A stretch of DNA of 64,000 bases from Rubrivivax sp. (GCA_016707445.1 JADJHR010000001.1:558001-622000), one strand, 5' to 3'; shown: positions 26,552-34,045, numbered from the stretch's first letter. Made by a program: numbers and translations. The notes: generated by a model not told the origin, from the sequence alone.

Positions 26552-26570
26552 AATGAGGATCGTTCTCATC
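26552..26570. promoter_or_regulatory. Fur box in the iron-transporter divergent promoter
   Basis: AATGAGGATCGTTCTCATC matches the classic 19-bp inverted Fur operator AATGAGAATCATTCTCATT at 16 of 19 positions, and is itself a near-palindrome (ATGAG-N7-CTCAT). It lies between the fbpC start (26526) and the permease start (26621), so Fe-Fur would repress both directions. Known Fur operators have this form; occupancy here is inference. Confidence 0.75.
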
Positions 26571-26620
26571 CAAGAAATGACCCTCCTCGTGCTGGTTCAG
26601 CGGTCTCGCGTCCACATCCC

Positions 26621-28258
26621 ATGCGCAGCGTCCTGACGGTGCTGTGCCTGTTGCTGGCGCTGCCGGTGCTGGGCGTGCTGGGGGCGTGGCTGATTTTCGA
26701 TGCCGACGCTTGGCAGGTGCTGCGCCACCAGGCCGGCACCGTGTTGCCGGGCTATGCGCTGCAGTCGGCGTTGCTGGCCGCCGGCGTGGCAGTGGGCGTG
26801 ATGCTGCTGGGCACGGTCTGCGCCGCGGCCGTCACGCTGTTCGACTTTCCGGGCCGGCGCAGCTTCGAATGGGCCTTGCTGCTGCCGATGGCCATGCCGG
26901 CCTACGTGCTGGCCTACGCCTGGACCGACGGGCTGCAGTACGGCAGCCCCTTGCAGATGGCGCTGCGCCAGGCGCTGGGCCTTCAGGGCCCGCTGTGGCC
27001 CGACGTGCGCAGCCTGTGGGGCGCGGTGATCCTGTTCGTGCTGTGCCTGTACCCCTACGTCTACCTGCTGGCGCGCACCGCCTTGAGCGAGCGAGCGGTG
27101 CAGCTGCTGGAGGCAGCGCGGCTTCTGGGGGCCGGGCCGCGTCGGCGCATCCTGGCGGTGGCCTTGCCGTTGGCGCGGCCGGCCATCATGGCCGGTGTGG
27201 CGCTGGCGTTGATGGAAACCCTGGCCGACTACGGCGTCGGCGCGTACTTCGGGCTGACCACGTTCAGCACCGGCATCATCAAGGCTTGGCTGGTGATGAA
27301 CGACGGCGTCGCCGCGGCGCAGCTGGCGTCGATGTTGCTGGCGGTGGTGGCGCTGCTGCTGGCGGCCGAACGTGCGGCGCAGCGGCGGCTGCGCTTTGCC
27401 AGCAGCCGTGCCGGCCCGGGCCAAGCGGCCGACGGGCGACCGCTGCCGCTGCGGCGCGGCGCGGCCGTTCTGGCCTGGCTGTTGTGCGCCGTGCCGGTGC
27501 TGCTGGGTTTTGTGCTGCCGGTGGCCTGGCTGGCGCACATGTTGTGGCAGGAAGCGGCCCACTCTGACCTGGGCCTGCCGCTGGCGCGTTTTGCCGGCTG
27601 GGCCTGGTCCAGCTTTCGGCTGGCGGCCGCAGCCGCACTGCTGGCCGCGGGCCTGGCGTTGGCCCTGGGTTTTGCGCTGCGCCAGCGCGGCAGCCCCTGG
27701 CTGCACGGGGCTGCGCGGCTGCTGTCGCTGGGCTATGCGGTACCCGGCGCGGTGGTGGCCATCGGCATCCTGCTGCCGGCAGGCTGGCTGCAGCAGCGCT
27801 GGCCGCAGTTGCCGATTGCGGCCGCAGTCACCGGCACGCTGCTGGGCGTGATGCTGGCTTACCTGTCGCGCTTCTCGGCGGTGGCCCTGCAATCGATCGA
27901 AGCCGGCTACGCCCGTGTCCCGCTGTCGATCGACGAGACCGCACGCATGCTGGGCGCCGGGTCGGCCCGCCTGTTCTGGCGCCTGCACGCACCGCTGCTG
28001 CGCCGTTCGACTTTGGCGGCGGCGTTGCTGGTCTTCGTCGATGTGATGAAGGAACTGCCGGCAACACTGGTGCTGCGGCCCTTCGGCAGCGACACCCTGG
28101 CCGTGGTGGCCTTCAACTTCGCGCGCGACGAGCGCCTGGGCGAGGCCGCCCTGCCGTCACTGGCCATGGTCGCCGTCGGGCTGGTGCCGGTGATGATGCT
28201 GTCGCGCGCATTGCGCGGCCCGACCCGAACCTTGGATCCAGAATTCAGCGCGCCCTGA
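26621..28258 (+). CDS. fbpB: Fe3+ ABC transporter permease
   Basis: A 545-residue double-length permease of the FbpB/SfuB type with two homologous halves. There are about twelve hydrophobic segments; the EAA-like coupling loops are in EAARLLGAGPRRRILAVALP and in DETARMLGAGSARLFWRLHAP. YAWTDGLQYGSP and the ETLADYGVGAYFGL block are typical of ferric-iron permeases. It transports Fe3+ delivered by a periplasmic binding protein through the inner membrane, powered by FbpC. The start ATG 26621 follows the Fur box by 50 bases. Confidence 0.88.
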   Translation: MRSVLTVLCLLLALPVLGVLGAWLIFDADAWQVLRHQAGTVLPGYALQSALLAAGVAVGVMLLGTVCAAAVTLFDFPGRRSFEWALLLPMAMPAYVLAYAWTDGLQYGSPLQMALRQALGLQGPLWPDVRSLWGAVILFVLCLYPYVYLLARTALSERAVQLLEAARLLGAGPRRRILAVALPLARPAIMAGVALALMETLADYGVGAYFGLTTFSTGIIKAWLVMNDGVAAAQLASMLLAVVALLLAAERAAQRRLRFASSRAGPGQAADGRPLPLRRGAAVLAWLLCAVPVLLGFVLPVAWLAHMLWQEAAHSDLGLPLARFAGWAWSSFRLAAAAALLAAGLALALGFALRQRGSPWLHGAARLLSLGYAVPGAVVAIGILLPAGWLQQRWPQLPIAAAVTGTLLGVMLAYLSRFSAVALQSIEAGYARVPLSIDETARMLGAGSARLFWRLHAPLLRRSTLAAALLVFVDVMKELPATLVLRPFGSDTLAVVAFNFARDERLGEAALPSLAMVAVGLVPVMMLSRALRGPTRTLDPEFSAP

Positions 28259-28310
28259 TCGAAACCGTCGTTCGGGCCGGGCTGACCTTGCACCTTGAAC
28301 AGGAGATGCC

Positions 28311-29033
28311 ATGAGCTTGTCCCCGGAGTTGTTGAAGTACCTGGAATCACAAGCGTTCTCCCAGGGCGACATGCTCAAGCGCCATCTGGCGCAGCGCATC
28401 GACCTCGCCAAGGAGTCGCAGGCCCGCTACGGCGTCGAACAGACCGAATCCAGTCATGCCGAGGCGATGCGGGTCACTTTGCGCGCGAAAGCTGCCGCGG
28501 ATGTTCAGGGCGGTGTCTGCGAAGCGCTGGCCATGAAGTGGATCAAGATGAAGCGGGCCGAAGTCGACCAGGGCCTGAAGGGTGATCAGAAACCGTCGGC
28601 TGGCAGCCGGATGCAGGCGCTGTCGGACGACCAGCGCTTCGGCAAGGCGATCGACAAGCATGACGCGAGCAAGAAGGTCCACGGCATGAGCCTCGAAACG
28701 CTGGCCAGGTCCTACAAGATGCCGATGGGCCAGTCTCGCAACCACCAAAGCAGCGTGGCAACCGTCGCCAGTGTGATCACCGGCGCCGCGCATGGCTGCG
28801 CCTTGCTGTCGTTCTTCTGCCCGAAATACGACAACGGCCCGCACGCCATCGGCCTGTACATGTCCAGCGGAAAAATCCTGGGCACCGGCAAGCACGTGTA
28901 CCTGTTCGATCCCAACGAGGGCGAATTCAAGATACCCGAAAAGCGTTTCTCGAAGTTTCTTCGCGATCTGCTCTTCGACGGCTACGGCGCCGCCGATCAG
29001 CAGCTCAAGGATTTCCTGCAGTGGCCGGGTTGA
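28311..29033 (+). CDS. YopT/AvrPphB-like (peptidase C58) cysteine protease
   Basis: A 240-residue protein without a signal peptide. It has the spaced triad of clan CA family C58: Cys70 in VQGGVCEALAMKW, His178 in NGPHAIGLYM and Asp200 in YLFDPNEGEF. These blocks are the hallmark of YopT and AvrPphB, which are type III effectors that cleave host proteins; other members are parts of bacterial toxins. AGGAG sits 5 bases upstream of the ATG at 28311. It lies between the iron permease and tRNA-Arg, beyond the attachment site of the mobile element, so is not inside the bounded element. No type III secretion gene or immunity gene is seen nearby. Substrate unknown. Confidence 0.7.
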   Translation: MSLSPELLKYLESQAFSQGDMLKRHLAQRIDLAKESQARYGVEQTESSHAEAMRVTLRAKAAADVQGGVCEALAMKWIKMKRAEVDQGLKGDQKPSAGSRMQALSDDQRFGKAIDKHDASKKVHGMSLETLARSYKMPMGQSRNHQSSVATVASVITGAAHGCALLSFFCPKYDNGPHAIGLYMSSGKILGTGKHVYLFDPNEGEFKIPEKRFSKFLRDLLFDGYGAADQQLKDFLQWPG

Positions 29034-29145
29034 ATGCGTCCTTTCCGACCCGAGTCGCGACGACGTCAATCCAAACAGCGAGCCCGATCGTGATGGACAA
29101 ATCGGGGGAGAAGCGGACGGCGGCGGATGCCAGCGAGTGAAGGCG

Positions 29146-29219
29146 TGGCGCCCCGGCGGGAATCGAACCCACATCTGAGACTTAGGAGGTCCCCGTTCTA
29201 TCCATTGAACTACGGCGGC
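29146..29219 (-). tRNA. tRNA-Arg (anticodon CCU)
   Basis: Minus-strand cloverleaf with D arm TAGTTCAATGGATAGAACG, anticodon loop CTCCTAA (CCU) on the stem GGGAC/GTCTC, T arm GTGGG-TTCGATT-CCCGC, and an encoded CCA (29148-29146). The acceptor 5' strand is GCCGCCG, but the 3' strand reads CGGGGC, one base short of the expected CGGCGGC. One missing C restores a full 7-bp stem, so either the sequence lacks a base or this tRNA is damaged. The first 14 bases are the attachment core of the neighbouring element. Function: decoding AGG codons. Confidence 0.85.
29206..29219. repeat. attL core (14 bp)
   Basis: TGAACTACGGCGGC; on the minus strand this is the first 14 bases of tRNA-Arg. An identical copy is at 37480-37493. 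The host-side flank is the intact tRNA body to the left. Integration therefore used the 5' end of the tRNA, and the tRNA's original upstream sequence is now at the right end. Confidence 0.8.
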
Positions 29220-29265
29220 AAAGCAATCGGCCCGCACTCGCTTACCTATGACGACATAGCGTGAC

Positions 29266-29327
29266 GTAGCACTTAATCGCCTATACTTCCCCGTAGCAGT
29301 GCTACCAACACGCTACAGGAGTGCTAC
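29266..29327. repeat. left integrase arm-type sites (GTGCTAC)
   Basis: GTGCTAC or its complement occurs at 29266-29272 (GTAGCAC), in the perfect inverted pair GTAGCAGTGCTAC at 29293-29305, and at 29321-29327, with a CGCTAC at 29311-29316. The right end has two more copies. They lie just ahead of the integrase start, where arm-binding and excision-factor sites are expected. The 8-mer TACCTATG also occurs near both ends (29243-29250 and 37459-37466). Candidate promoter element TATACT is at 29282-29287. Confidence 0.55.
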
Positions 29328-29329
29328 GA

Positions 29330-30376
29330 ATGGCAAGCGTCATCAAGATCGGCGACAAGTGGCGAGCGCAAGTCCGACGCCGGAATCATAGCCCGCAGAC
29401 CAAGACCTTCAGGACGAAACGTGAGGCTGACGAATGGGCGCGGTCCATTGAAACTCGCATCGATGCGGGTGCAGAGCCGAAGGCCGCCGCGCTGGTCAGA
29501 GTGGGCGATCTGATCCGCGAATACCTGCAGATCAGAGAGCAAGGCGGGCGGCCGGTGGACCCGACCACGAACACTTGGTACATGCTCAAGCACTTGGAAG
29601 ACGACCTAGGGCATGAGTCCGTCACCGCGCTGATTCCTGCCCGCCTGGTTCAATGGGCCAGCGCGCGCAAGGCCGAAGGCGCCGGGCCCTACACCGTCAA
29701 CATGGAGTTGTCCTGCCTGGGGACGACCCTGCGGCATGCGGCGTCGTTCATGAACTTGCAGCTGCCCGACGTGACCGGGCAGGCCCGGCCGCTGTTGCTG
29801 CACCTCGAGCTGATCGGCGGCGGCACCCGGCGCACCCGCAGGCCGACTGAGGACGAGTTGCAAGCCGTGTTGGCCTACGTCGAACAGCGTGACCCGAAGG
29901 TGGCCGACGCGATGCGCGTAGGCGCCATCACTGGCCTGCGCCGGTCGGAACTGGTGCAGAAGCTGAAATGGGCCGACATCGACGACGACAAGCGTGCCGC
30001 CCTGATCCGCCAGCGCAAACACCCGCGGCGGACCCTGGCGCGGGATGAGTGGGTGCCCCTGTTGGGCGCGGCCTGGGACATCGTGCAGCGGCAGCCGAAG
30101 GCCGGCGACCGGGTGTTTCCGGTCAGCCCCGAGAAGATCACCGACCTGTTCACCGCAGCCTGCAAGGAACTGGGCATCCCCGACTTGCGCTTGCACGACT
30201 TGCGCCATCTGGCATCGAGCCGGCTGCAGGAACTGGGGTTCGACGACGTTGAGCGGATGGCCATCACCGGTCATCGCAGCGTCGGCATGAACGCGAGGTA
30301 CACGCACCCGACGCCAGAGCACCTGCATGCGAAGTTCGATCAGGCCACGATGAAGCCTGCCGAGGCAACGAAGTGA
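29330..30376 (+). CDS. int: tyrosine-type site-specific integrase
   Basis: A 348-residue phage integrase. An N-terminal AP2-like arm-binding region (KWRAQVRRRNHSPQTKTF) and SAM-like core-binding domain precede the catalytic domain, with Arg204 (TGLRRSEL), His289 and Arg292 (LHDLRH), His315 (ITGHRSV) and the nucleophile Tyr324 (NARYTHP). The start at 29330 has AGGAG 8 bases upstream. It lies next to attL and reads into the element. It should catalyse integration into the 5' end of tRNA-Arg(CCU). Its stop overlaps the next start by 4 bases. Confidence 0.95.
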   Translation: MASVIKIGDKWRAQVRRRNHSPQTKTFRTKREADEWARSIETRIDAGAEPKAAALVRVGDLIREYLQIREQGGRPVDPTTNTWYMLKHLEDDLGHESVTALIPARLVQWASARKAEGAGPYTVNMELSCLGTTLRHAASFMNLQLPDVTGQARPLLLHLELIGGGTRRTRRPTEDELQAVLAYVEQRDPKVADAMRVGAITGLRRSELVQKLKWADIDDDKRAALIRQRKHPRRTLARDEWVPLLGAAWDIVQRQPKAGDRVFPVSPEKITDLFTAACKELGIPDLRLHDLRHLASSRLQELGFDDVERMAITGHRSVGMNARYTHPTPEHLHAKFDQATMKPAEATK

Positions 30377-31008
30377 TCTCTTTCGATGACGTGGACGCCG
30401 CGCAGCTGCTTCGTTTCGCAGAGATCGCCGCGGGCGAGGATCGGATCGAGGCAATGCGGCAGCTACTACGCCTGTCCGGACGGGCGTTAGCCCTGGGCGA
30501 GCCGTTGCCCCACTCGGTGACCCTATGGCTGGCGCAAGGGCTTTCAGACGTCGCGGCTGGCGTGGAACCCGCGGTGGCGCTGGGGCTCGTCCGTCGCGGC
30601 CGACCGAGCAGTCAAGTGACCACGCTGACGCGCGCTGCACACGTCCATGCGCTGGTGGCCTGGGGCGCGACCAAGGAGGGGGCCGCCGATGCAGTCTGCA
30701 CATTTTTCAGCTTGGCCGAGCGGTCGCACTTGATCAAGGCCTACAACCTTGCCGCCAGGGCGTGGGAGATTCGCGGACCGCATATCACCCGATTGACGCC
30801 GGCAGAGGTGTCGGCGGGTGAAGACTGCCGCGCCGCAACACTCGCAGACTTCGAGGTGGGCCGCTATGTGGCCGTCAGCTTCGCCATGTTCGCGCGCTTT
30901 GGCACCGGCAGCCATGGGCGGTCGTTTCTGTGCCAGCTTGACCCGGCTTTCCGCTTGCATGTCATGAAGTCTTCTAGCGGCCTTTTTGGGCATGGCTTGA
31001 AGCGGTAG
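30373..31008 (+). CDS. hypothetical protein of the element, coupled to integrase
   Basis: A 211-residue protein starting at a GTG that overlaps the integrase stop (GTGA), so translation is probably coupled. I do not recognise a family. It is largely alpha-helical with a first half rich in Leu/Ala (AAQLLRFAEIAAGEDRIEAMRQLLRLSGRALALG), and no membrane segment or HTH is convincing. Downstream of its stop lies the hairpin that controls the AlpA-like gene. It could be an accessory recombination or regulatory protein, but nothing shows this. Confidence 0.65.
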   Translation: MISFDDVDAAQLLRFAEIAAGEDRIEAMRQLLRLSGRALALGEPLPHSVTLWLAQGLSDVAAGVEPAVALGLVRRGRPSSQVTTLTRAAHVHALVAWGATKEGAADAVCTFFSLAERSHLIKAYNLAARAWEIRGPHITRLTPAEVSAGEDCRAATLADFEVGRYVAVSFAMFARFGTGSHGRSFLCQLDPAFRLHVMKSSSGLFGHGLKR

Positions 31009-31015
31009 CGGTCGG

Positions 31016-31050
31016 CATAGTGCAACCACCAGAAAGGAGGTTGCACTATG
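31016..31050 (+). promoter_or_regulatory. perfect hairpin enclosing the ribosome site and start codon of the AlpA-like gene
   Basis: CATAGTGCAACC (31016-31027) and its exact complement GGTTGCACTATG (31039-31050) flank an 11-base loop. The Shine-Dalgarno AAGGAGG is at 31034-31040 and the ATG start is the last three bases of the right arm. In RNA this would hide the start codon and half of the ribosome site; in DNA it is a 12-bp operator-like dyad. Either way it points to control of the regulator's expression. Confidence 0.7.
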
Positions 31051-31293
31051 AAAGATACCGTACTACTTGAGCAAGGCGCGGCCGTGCCACGCTACGTCAC
31101 AGACCGCAAGCTGGCCCCGATCCTGGGCATCAGCGTAGACTTTCTTCAGAAGGACCGGATCACCGCCCAGCGCATCCCGTTTGTGCGTCTTGGTGACCGT
31201 TGTCTGTACGACGTAGCCGAGGCGTTGGCCGCCGTCAAGGCGATGACAGTTGGAGGAGCTCGGCCACGGCGCGGGCGCGGGGGTGCGCAGTGA
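31048..31293 (+). CDS. AlpA/excisionase-like HTH regulator
   Basis: An 81-residue protein with a winged helix-turn-helix of the AlpA/MerR-like type: residues ~18-60, LAPILGISVDFLQKDRITAQ followed by PFVRLGDRCLYDVAEA. Such proteins act as excision factors or as transcription activators in P4-like satellites. A Lys/Arg-rich tail follows. The ribosome site is AAGGAGG 7 bases before the ATG, held in a perfect hairpin. The stop overlaps the next gene's GTG start by 4 bases. Confidence 0.75.
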   Translation: MKDTVLLEQGAAVPRYVTDRKLAPILGISVDFLQKDRITAQRIPFVRLGDRCLYDVAEALAAVKAMTVGGARPRRGRGGAQ

Positions 31294-31610
31294 CCGCCGC
31301 CGAACGTGACGACGCCCCGACCGGTGCAAACGGACGAGGCGCCAAGGGGCAAAGCAAAGCAGACCGGCACGATTGTGCCACCGGTACGGCGCCGCTTGAA
31401 TGCCTGGGCACGTGCGCGGACTACTCGACCGCTGAGGCCACCGACGAAAAGGAGGCCGCCCGGGTCCGCGCCATAGCGGCGCTGGCCGGCTGCGGGCTCT
31501 ATCGGCTGGCCGGCGGCGGATGGCTGCTGACCCGGTGGTCGCTTTGCCGTGAGCTGCCGGACCTGGCGGCCGTCGGCGCGGTGTTGCGGGCAATGGGAGT
31601 GCGGGCATGA
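31290..31610 (+). CDS. small hypothetical protein of the element
   Basis: A 106-residue protein starting at GTG 31290 (overlap GTGA with the AlpA-like gene). The N-terminal half is polar and probably disordered, with three Cys (DCATGTAPLECLGTCADY); the C-terminal half, AALAGCGLYRLAGGGWLLTR to AVLRAMGVRA, is compact and resembles the C-termini of short phage or satellite proteins I cannot name. It ends by overlapping the next start (ATGA). Function unknown. Confidence 0.55.
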   Translation: MTAAERDDAPTGANGRGAKGQSKADRHDCATGTAPLECLGTCADYSTAEATDEKEAARVRAIAALAGCGLYRLAGGGWLLTRWSLCRELPDLAAVGAVLRAMGVRA

Positions 31611-31936
31611 GCACCGACCTGCACGAGACGATGCCCGAGCTTGACACCTTCCGCGTGTTCTGTTTGGCCTGGAGGTTATGCATCCTTGTGACCGACGAGG
31701 GTGCCGCAGCCCCGCCTTGGATGGTCGATGCCATCTTTGAGCAGCACCATGCTGAGCACCTGCGGCCGTCGCTGTTGCGCTGGATGGAGGAGCTTCGGCA
31801 GTGGCAGCGGGATGACGCGGCCGAGCGGGCACTGGGCGCTGCTATCCGTGCGGGGCTGCCAGTGTGGGAAGAAGGCGGCATCGTCGCGCTGGCCCTGTCC
31901 GAGCTGGCGATCAGGCGGGCAAGGGGATCCTCGTGA
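31607..31936 (+). CDS. small hypothetical protein of the element
   Basis: A 109-residue mostly helical protein (MSTDLHETMPELDTFRVF...). No known domain. Start ATG overlaps the previous stop (ATGA). The following gene's probable N-terminus (GTG at 31933, reading MTADLHEVEP) resembles this one's first ten residues (MSTDLHETMP), suggesting a small duplication at the gene starts. Function unknown. Confidence 0.55.
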   Translation: MSTDLHETMPELDTFRVFCLAWRLCILVTDEGAAAPPWMVDAIFEQHHAEHLRPSLLRWMEELRQWQRDDAAERALGAAIRAGLPVWEEGGIVALALSELAIRRARGSS

Positions 31937-31975
31937 CCGCCGACCTGCACGAAGTCGAGCCCGCGCCGCTCTGGC

Positions 31976-32215
31976 GTGGCTCTGGACGCCATCGCGTCGT
32001 CGCGCAAGCAGTGGCAGCGTGAACAGCGTAGGCCATCGGCGTTGACCGCGCGCGAAGCACTGGCCGCGCTGTCGTTTGAAGCGCTGCTGGTTTGGACCGC
32101 AGCAGCAAACATCCGCAACAACGTCGAGTTGACCGCCGAAGACTTCGAGCGTCTGACGATCGCGTGCAGCCGAATCACCGTCATCACCGAGGAGGTGGCC
32201 CATGTCGCTGGTTGA
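31976..32215 (+). CDS. small hypothetical protein, start possibly lost by a frameshift
   Basis: A 79-residue helical protein (ALTAREALAALSFEALLVWTAAA...). The annotated start is a GTG without a good ribosome site. A better one, GTG 31933 overlapping the previous stop, opens a different frame that reads MTADLHEVEPAPLW and then fails at 32022. One missing base between ~31945 and 31975 would join them into one ~93-residue protein. The stop overlaps the helicase start by 14 bases. Function unknown. Confidence 0.45.
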   Translation: MALDAIASSRKQWQREQRRPSALTAREALAALSFEALLVWTAAANIRNNVELTAEDFERLTIACSRITVITEEVAHVAG

Positions 32216-33626
32216 ACAGGCGGAGAAGGCGCACGCCAAGATTGACGCCAGGGCCAAGCGCAAGAAGTCCGCCCCACGGCTGGCGGTAGTGAACGACGCG
32301 CCACAGCCAATGACAACGCCGGAATTCTCCGACGATGCATTGGCGCTGACCTTCGTGACGCGCTGCTTCGATGACTTCCGATGGAGTCCGGGCCTGGGCT
32401 GGATGGTCAACGACGGCACCGTCTGGCGTCGTGATGACCGCCTACAGCGCTTCGACCTGGCTCGGCATGTGTGTCGTGATGCCGCATCCGCGACCGACGA
32501 CGAAGGCGAGGGCAAGCGTATCGCGTCATCGCGCACGGTGGCCGCTGTGTTGACGCTCGCGCAGGCGGACCAGCGCATCGTCGTTCCCGCCGAATTGTGG
32601 GATGCCGAGCCGCTGGAACTCAACACGCCGCAAGGGCTTGTCAATCTGAGAACCGGCCACAAAGGGCGAGAGAGGGCTTTCGTCACCCAGGCCGCAAGGG
32701 TGGCGCCCGCCGACACCGTATGCCCGACGTGGATTCGATTCCTGAGCACGGTGTTCGTCGGCGACCGCGACTTGATCGAGTTCATGCGCCGGGCGCTGGG
32801 TTACTGCATCACCGGCGATCGCAGGGAACAGGTGCTGTTCTTTTGGTACGGCCTGGGCGCCAACGGCAAGAGCGTGTTGGCGGAGTTCCTGATGTGGCTG
32901 ATCGGCACCTACGCCACCAAGCTGCCGGCGACAGCGCTCATGCAGGCCAGGGGCGAGCGGCACCCGACAGAGCTCGCCGGACTGCGCGCCAAGCGGCTGG
33001 CGATCAGCAGCGAGTTGGACGAATCCAGCTTCTTCAACGAGAGCTTGATCAAGGAGCTGACCGGCGATCACACCCTGTCGGCGCGCTTCATGCGTCAGGA
33101 CTTCTTCGAGTTCGAGATGACGCAGAAGCACATCATCGTCGGCAACTTCAAGCCACGGCTGAAGGGGGGCGACCCGGCGATGGCCCGGCGCATGTTGCTG
33201 GTGCCGTTCATGGCGTGCTTCAAGGGCAGCGCACGCGACCCGCAGATGCTGGACAAGCTGAAGGACGAGGCGCCGGCAATCCTGCACTGGATCATCGGCG
33301 GGGCAAGCGCTTGGTATTCCGAAGGCCTTGCCATCCCTGAGTCTGTGCGGGCTGCATCGGCGGACTACATGGCCGATCACGACGACCTTGCCCTATGGAT
33401 AGACGAGTGTTGCGAACGCGAAGGGCAGGCCCGCGCGTCTGACCTGTACGCCAGCTTCAGCATGTGGAAGAAGGCACGCGGCGAGCACGCGCCTTCCTTG
33501 ACTTCGTGGGGCTCTCGGTTGGCATCGGCGGGTGGCATTGAGAAGCTGCGATCCAACGGAATCAGGTACGCCGGGCTGCGGCTGACCTATGCCGAACAGG
33601 AGGCGCTGAATGCGTCGCGCCGCTGA
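32202..33626 (+). CDS. phage/plasmid D5-type helicase (SF3), P4-primase-family C-terminal part
   Basis: A 474-residue replication protein. The D5_N region is followed by an SF3 helicase ATPase: Walker A GLGANGKSV (residues ~217-225), Walker B LAISSELDESSFF, motif C with HIIVGNFKPRLKGGDPAMARR and the Arg finger. Compared with P4 alpha protein (~770 residues) it lacks an N-terminal primase/zinc domain, so it would provide only the helicase and origin-recognition function. GAGGAGG precedes the ATG at 32202. Directly 3' is a large inverted repeat, the natural position of its origin. Confidence 0.9.
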   Translation: MSLVEQAEKAHAKIDARAKRKKSAPRLAVVNDAPQPMTTPEFSDDALALTFVTRCFDDFRWSPGLGWMVNDGTVWRRDDRLQRFDLARHVCRDAASATDDEGEGKRIASSRTVAAVLTLAQADQRIVVPAELWDAEPLELNTPQGLVNLRTGHKGRERAFVTQAARVAPADTVCPTWIRFLSTVFVGDRDLIEFMRRALGYCITGDRREQVLFFWYGLGANGKSVLAEFLMWLIGTYATKLPATALMQARGERHPTELAGLRAKRLAISSELDESSFFNESLIKELTGDHTLSARFMRQDFFEFEMTQKHIIVGNFKPRLKGGDPAMARRMLLVPFMACFKGSARDPQMLDKLKDEAPAILHWIIGGASAWYSEGLAIPESVRAASADYMADHDDLALWIDECCEREGQARASDLYASFSMWKKARGEHAPSLTSWGSRLASAGGIEKLRSNGIRYAGLRLTYAEQEALNASRR

Positions 33627-34026
33627 GTTGGAACAGTTGGAACACTTCTCCCATATAGGCCGTATGTGTGCGCGCGCGCATACGTCCCATAAAGGAGAAC
33701 TATTCCAACCCTTCCAAATCGCCGACCGCTGGGCCTTGACCGTGCAAGGCCTGCAGGGCATCCCCTGGCCCGCACCGGCCGCCATGCCAGGCCGCGTGAT
33801 CGAGTGCCGCGACGAGCCAATCGAACCCGACGAACTGGCCGGCGTGACGAACGCAACCGAGTTGGGGTTGTTGCTGGGCATCAGCCGGCAGGCTGCGCAC
33901 AAGCGGATCGCAAAGCGCGCCGCGGCAGCAGCGGGTCCTTCCTGCGCATCGCCAATACGGGTCATTCGCGAGCCCGATTCGTGTGCCGTCCCCGAGTTTT
34001 TCACTCACTTGACGCCTGACGCTTGA
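33610..34026 (+). CDS. HTH-containing hypothetical protein of the element
   Basis: A 138-residue frame opening at ATG 33610, overlapping the helicase stop. The first 36 codons lie across the inverted repeat at 33628-33717, so the functional start may be later (in-frame ATG at 33664 or 33784). The C-terminal half contains ATELGLLLGISRQAAHKRIA, an HTH, closely similar to YSELGRALGISKQAAHELAR in the next gene. I infer a DNA-binding protein, possibly origin- or packaging-related. Confidence 0.5.
   Translation: MRRAAELEQLEHFSHIGRMCARAHTSHKGELFQPFQIADRWALTVQGLQGIPWPAPAAMPGRVIECRDEPIEPDELAGVTNATELGLLLGISRQAAHKRIAKRAAAAAGPSCASPIRVIREPDSCAVPEFFTHLTPDA
33628..33717. repeat. large inverted repeat with TTGGAA iterons, candidate replication origin
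   Basis: Arms of 39 bases at 33628-33666 and 33679-33717 match at 31 of 39 positions; the loop (33667-33678) is an alternating purine-pyrimidine TGTGCGCGCGCG. Each arm has TTGGAA twice at 9-base spacing, then TTCTCC and GTATG. The mismatches fall in the gaps between the motifs, suggesting protein-binding blocks are conserved. It begins 2 bases after the helicase stop, the position of the origin in P4-like satellites. The functional call is inference. Confidence 0.6.
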
Positions 34027-34045
34027 CACCTGAAGGGATCTTCAC

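Noticed and set aside
28311..29033. Membership of the C58 protease in the integrated element
   Set aside because: It lies outside the left attachment core, on the far side of the tRNA, so it is not part of the element as bounded.
33667..33678. Alternating CG tract as Z-DNA or as a CRISPR/tandem repeat
   Set aside because: Too short to mean anything alone; it is the loop of the large inverted repeat. No CRISPR array or spaced repeat series occurs in the window.
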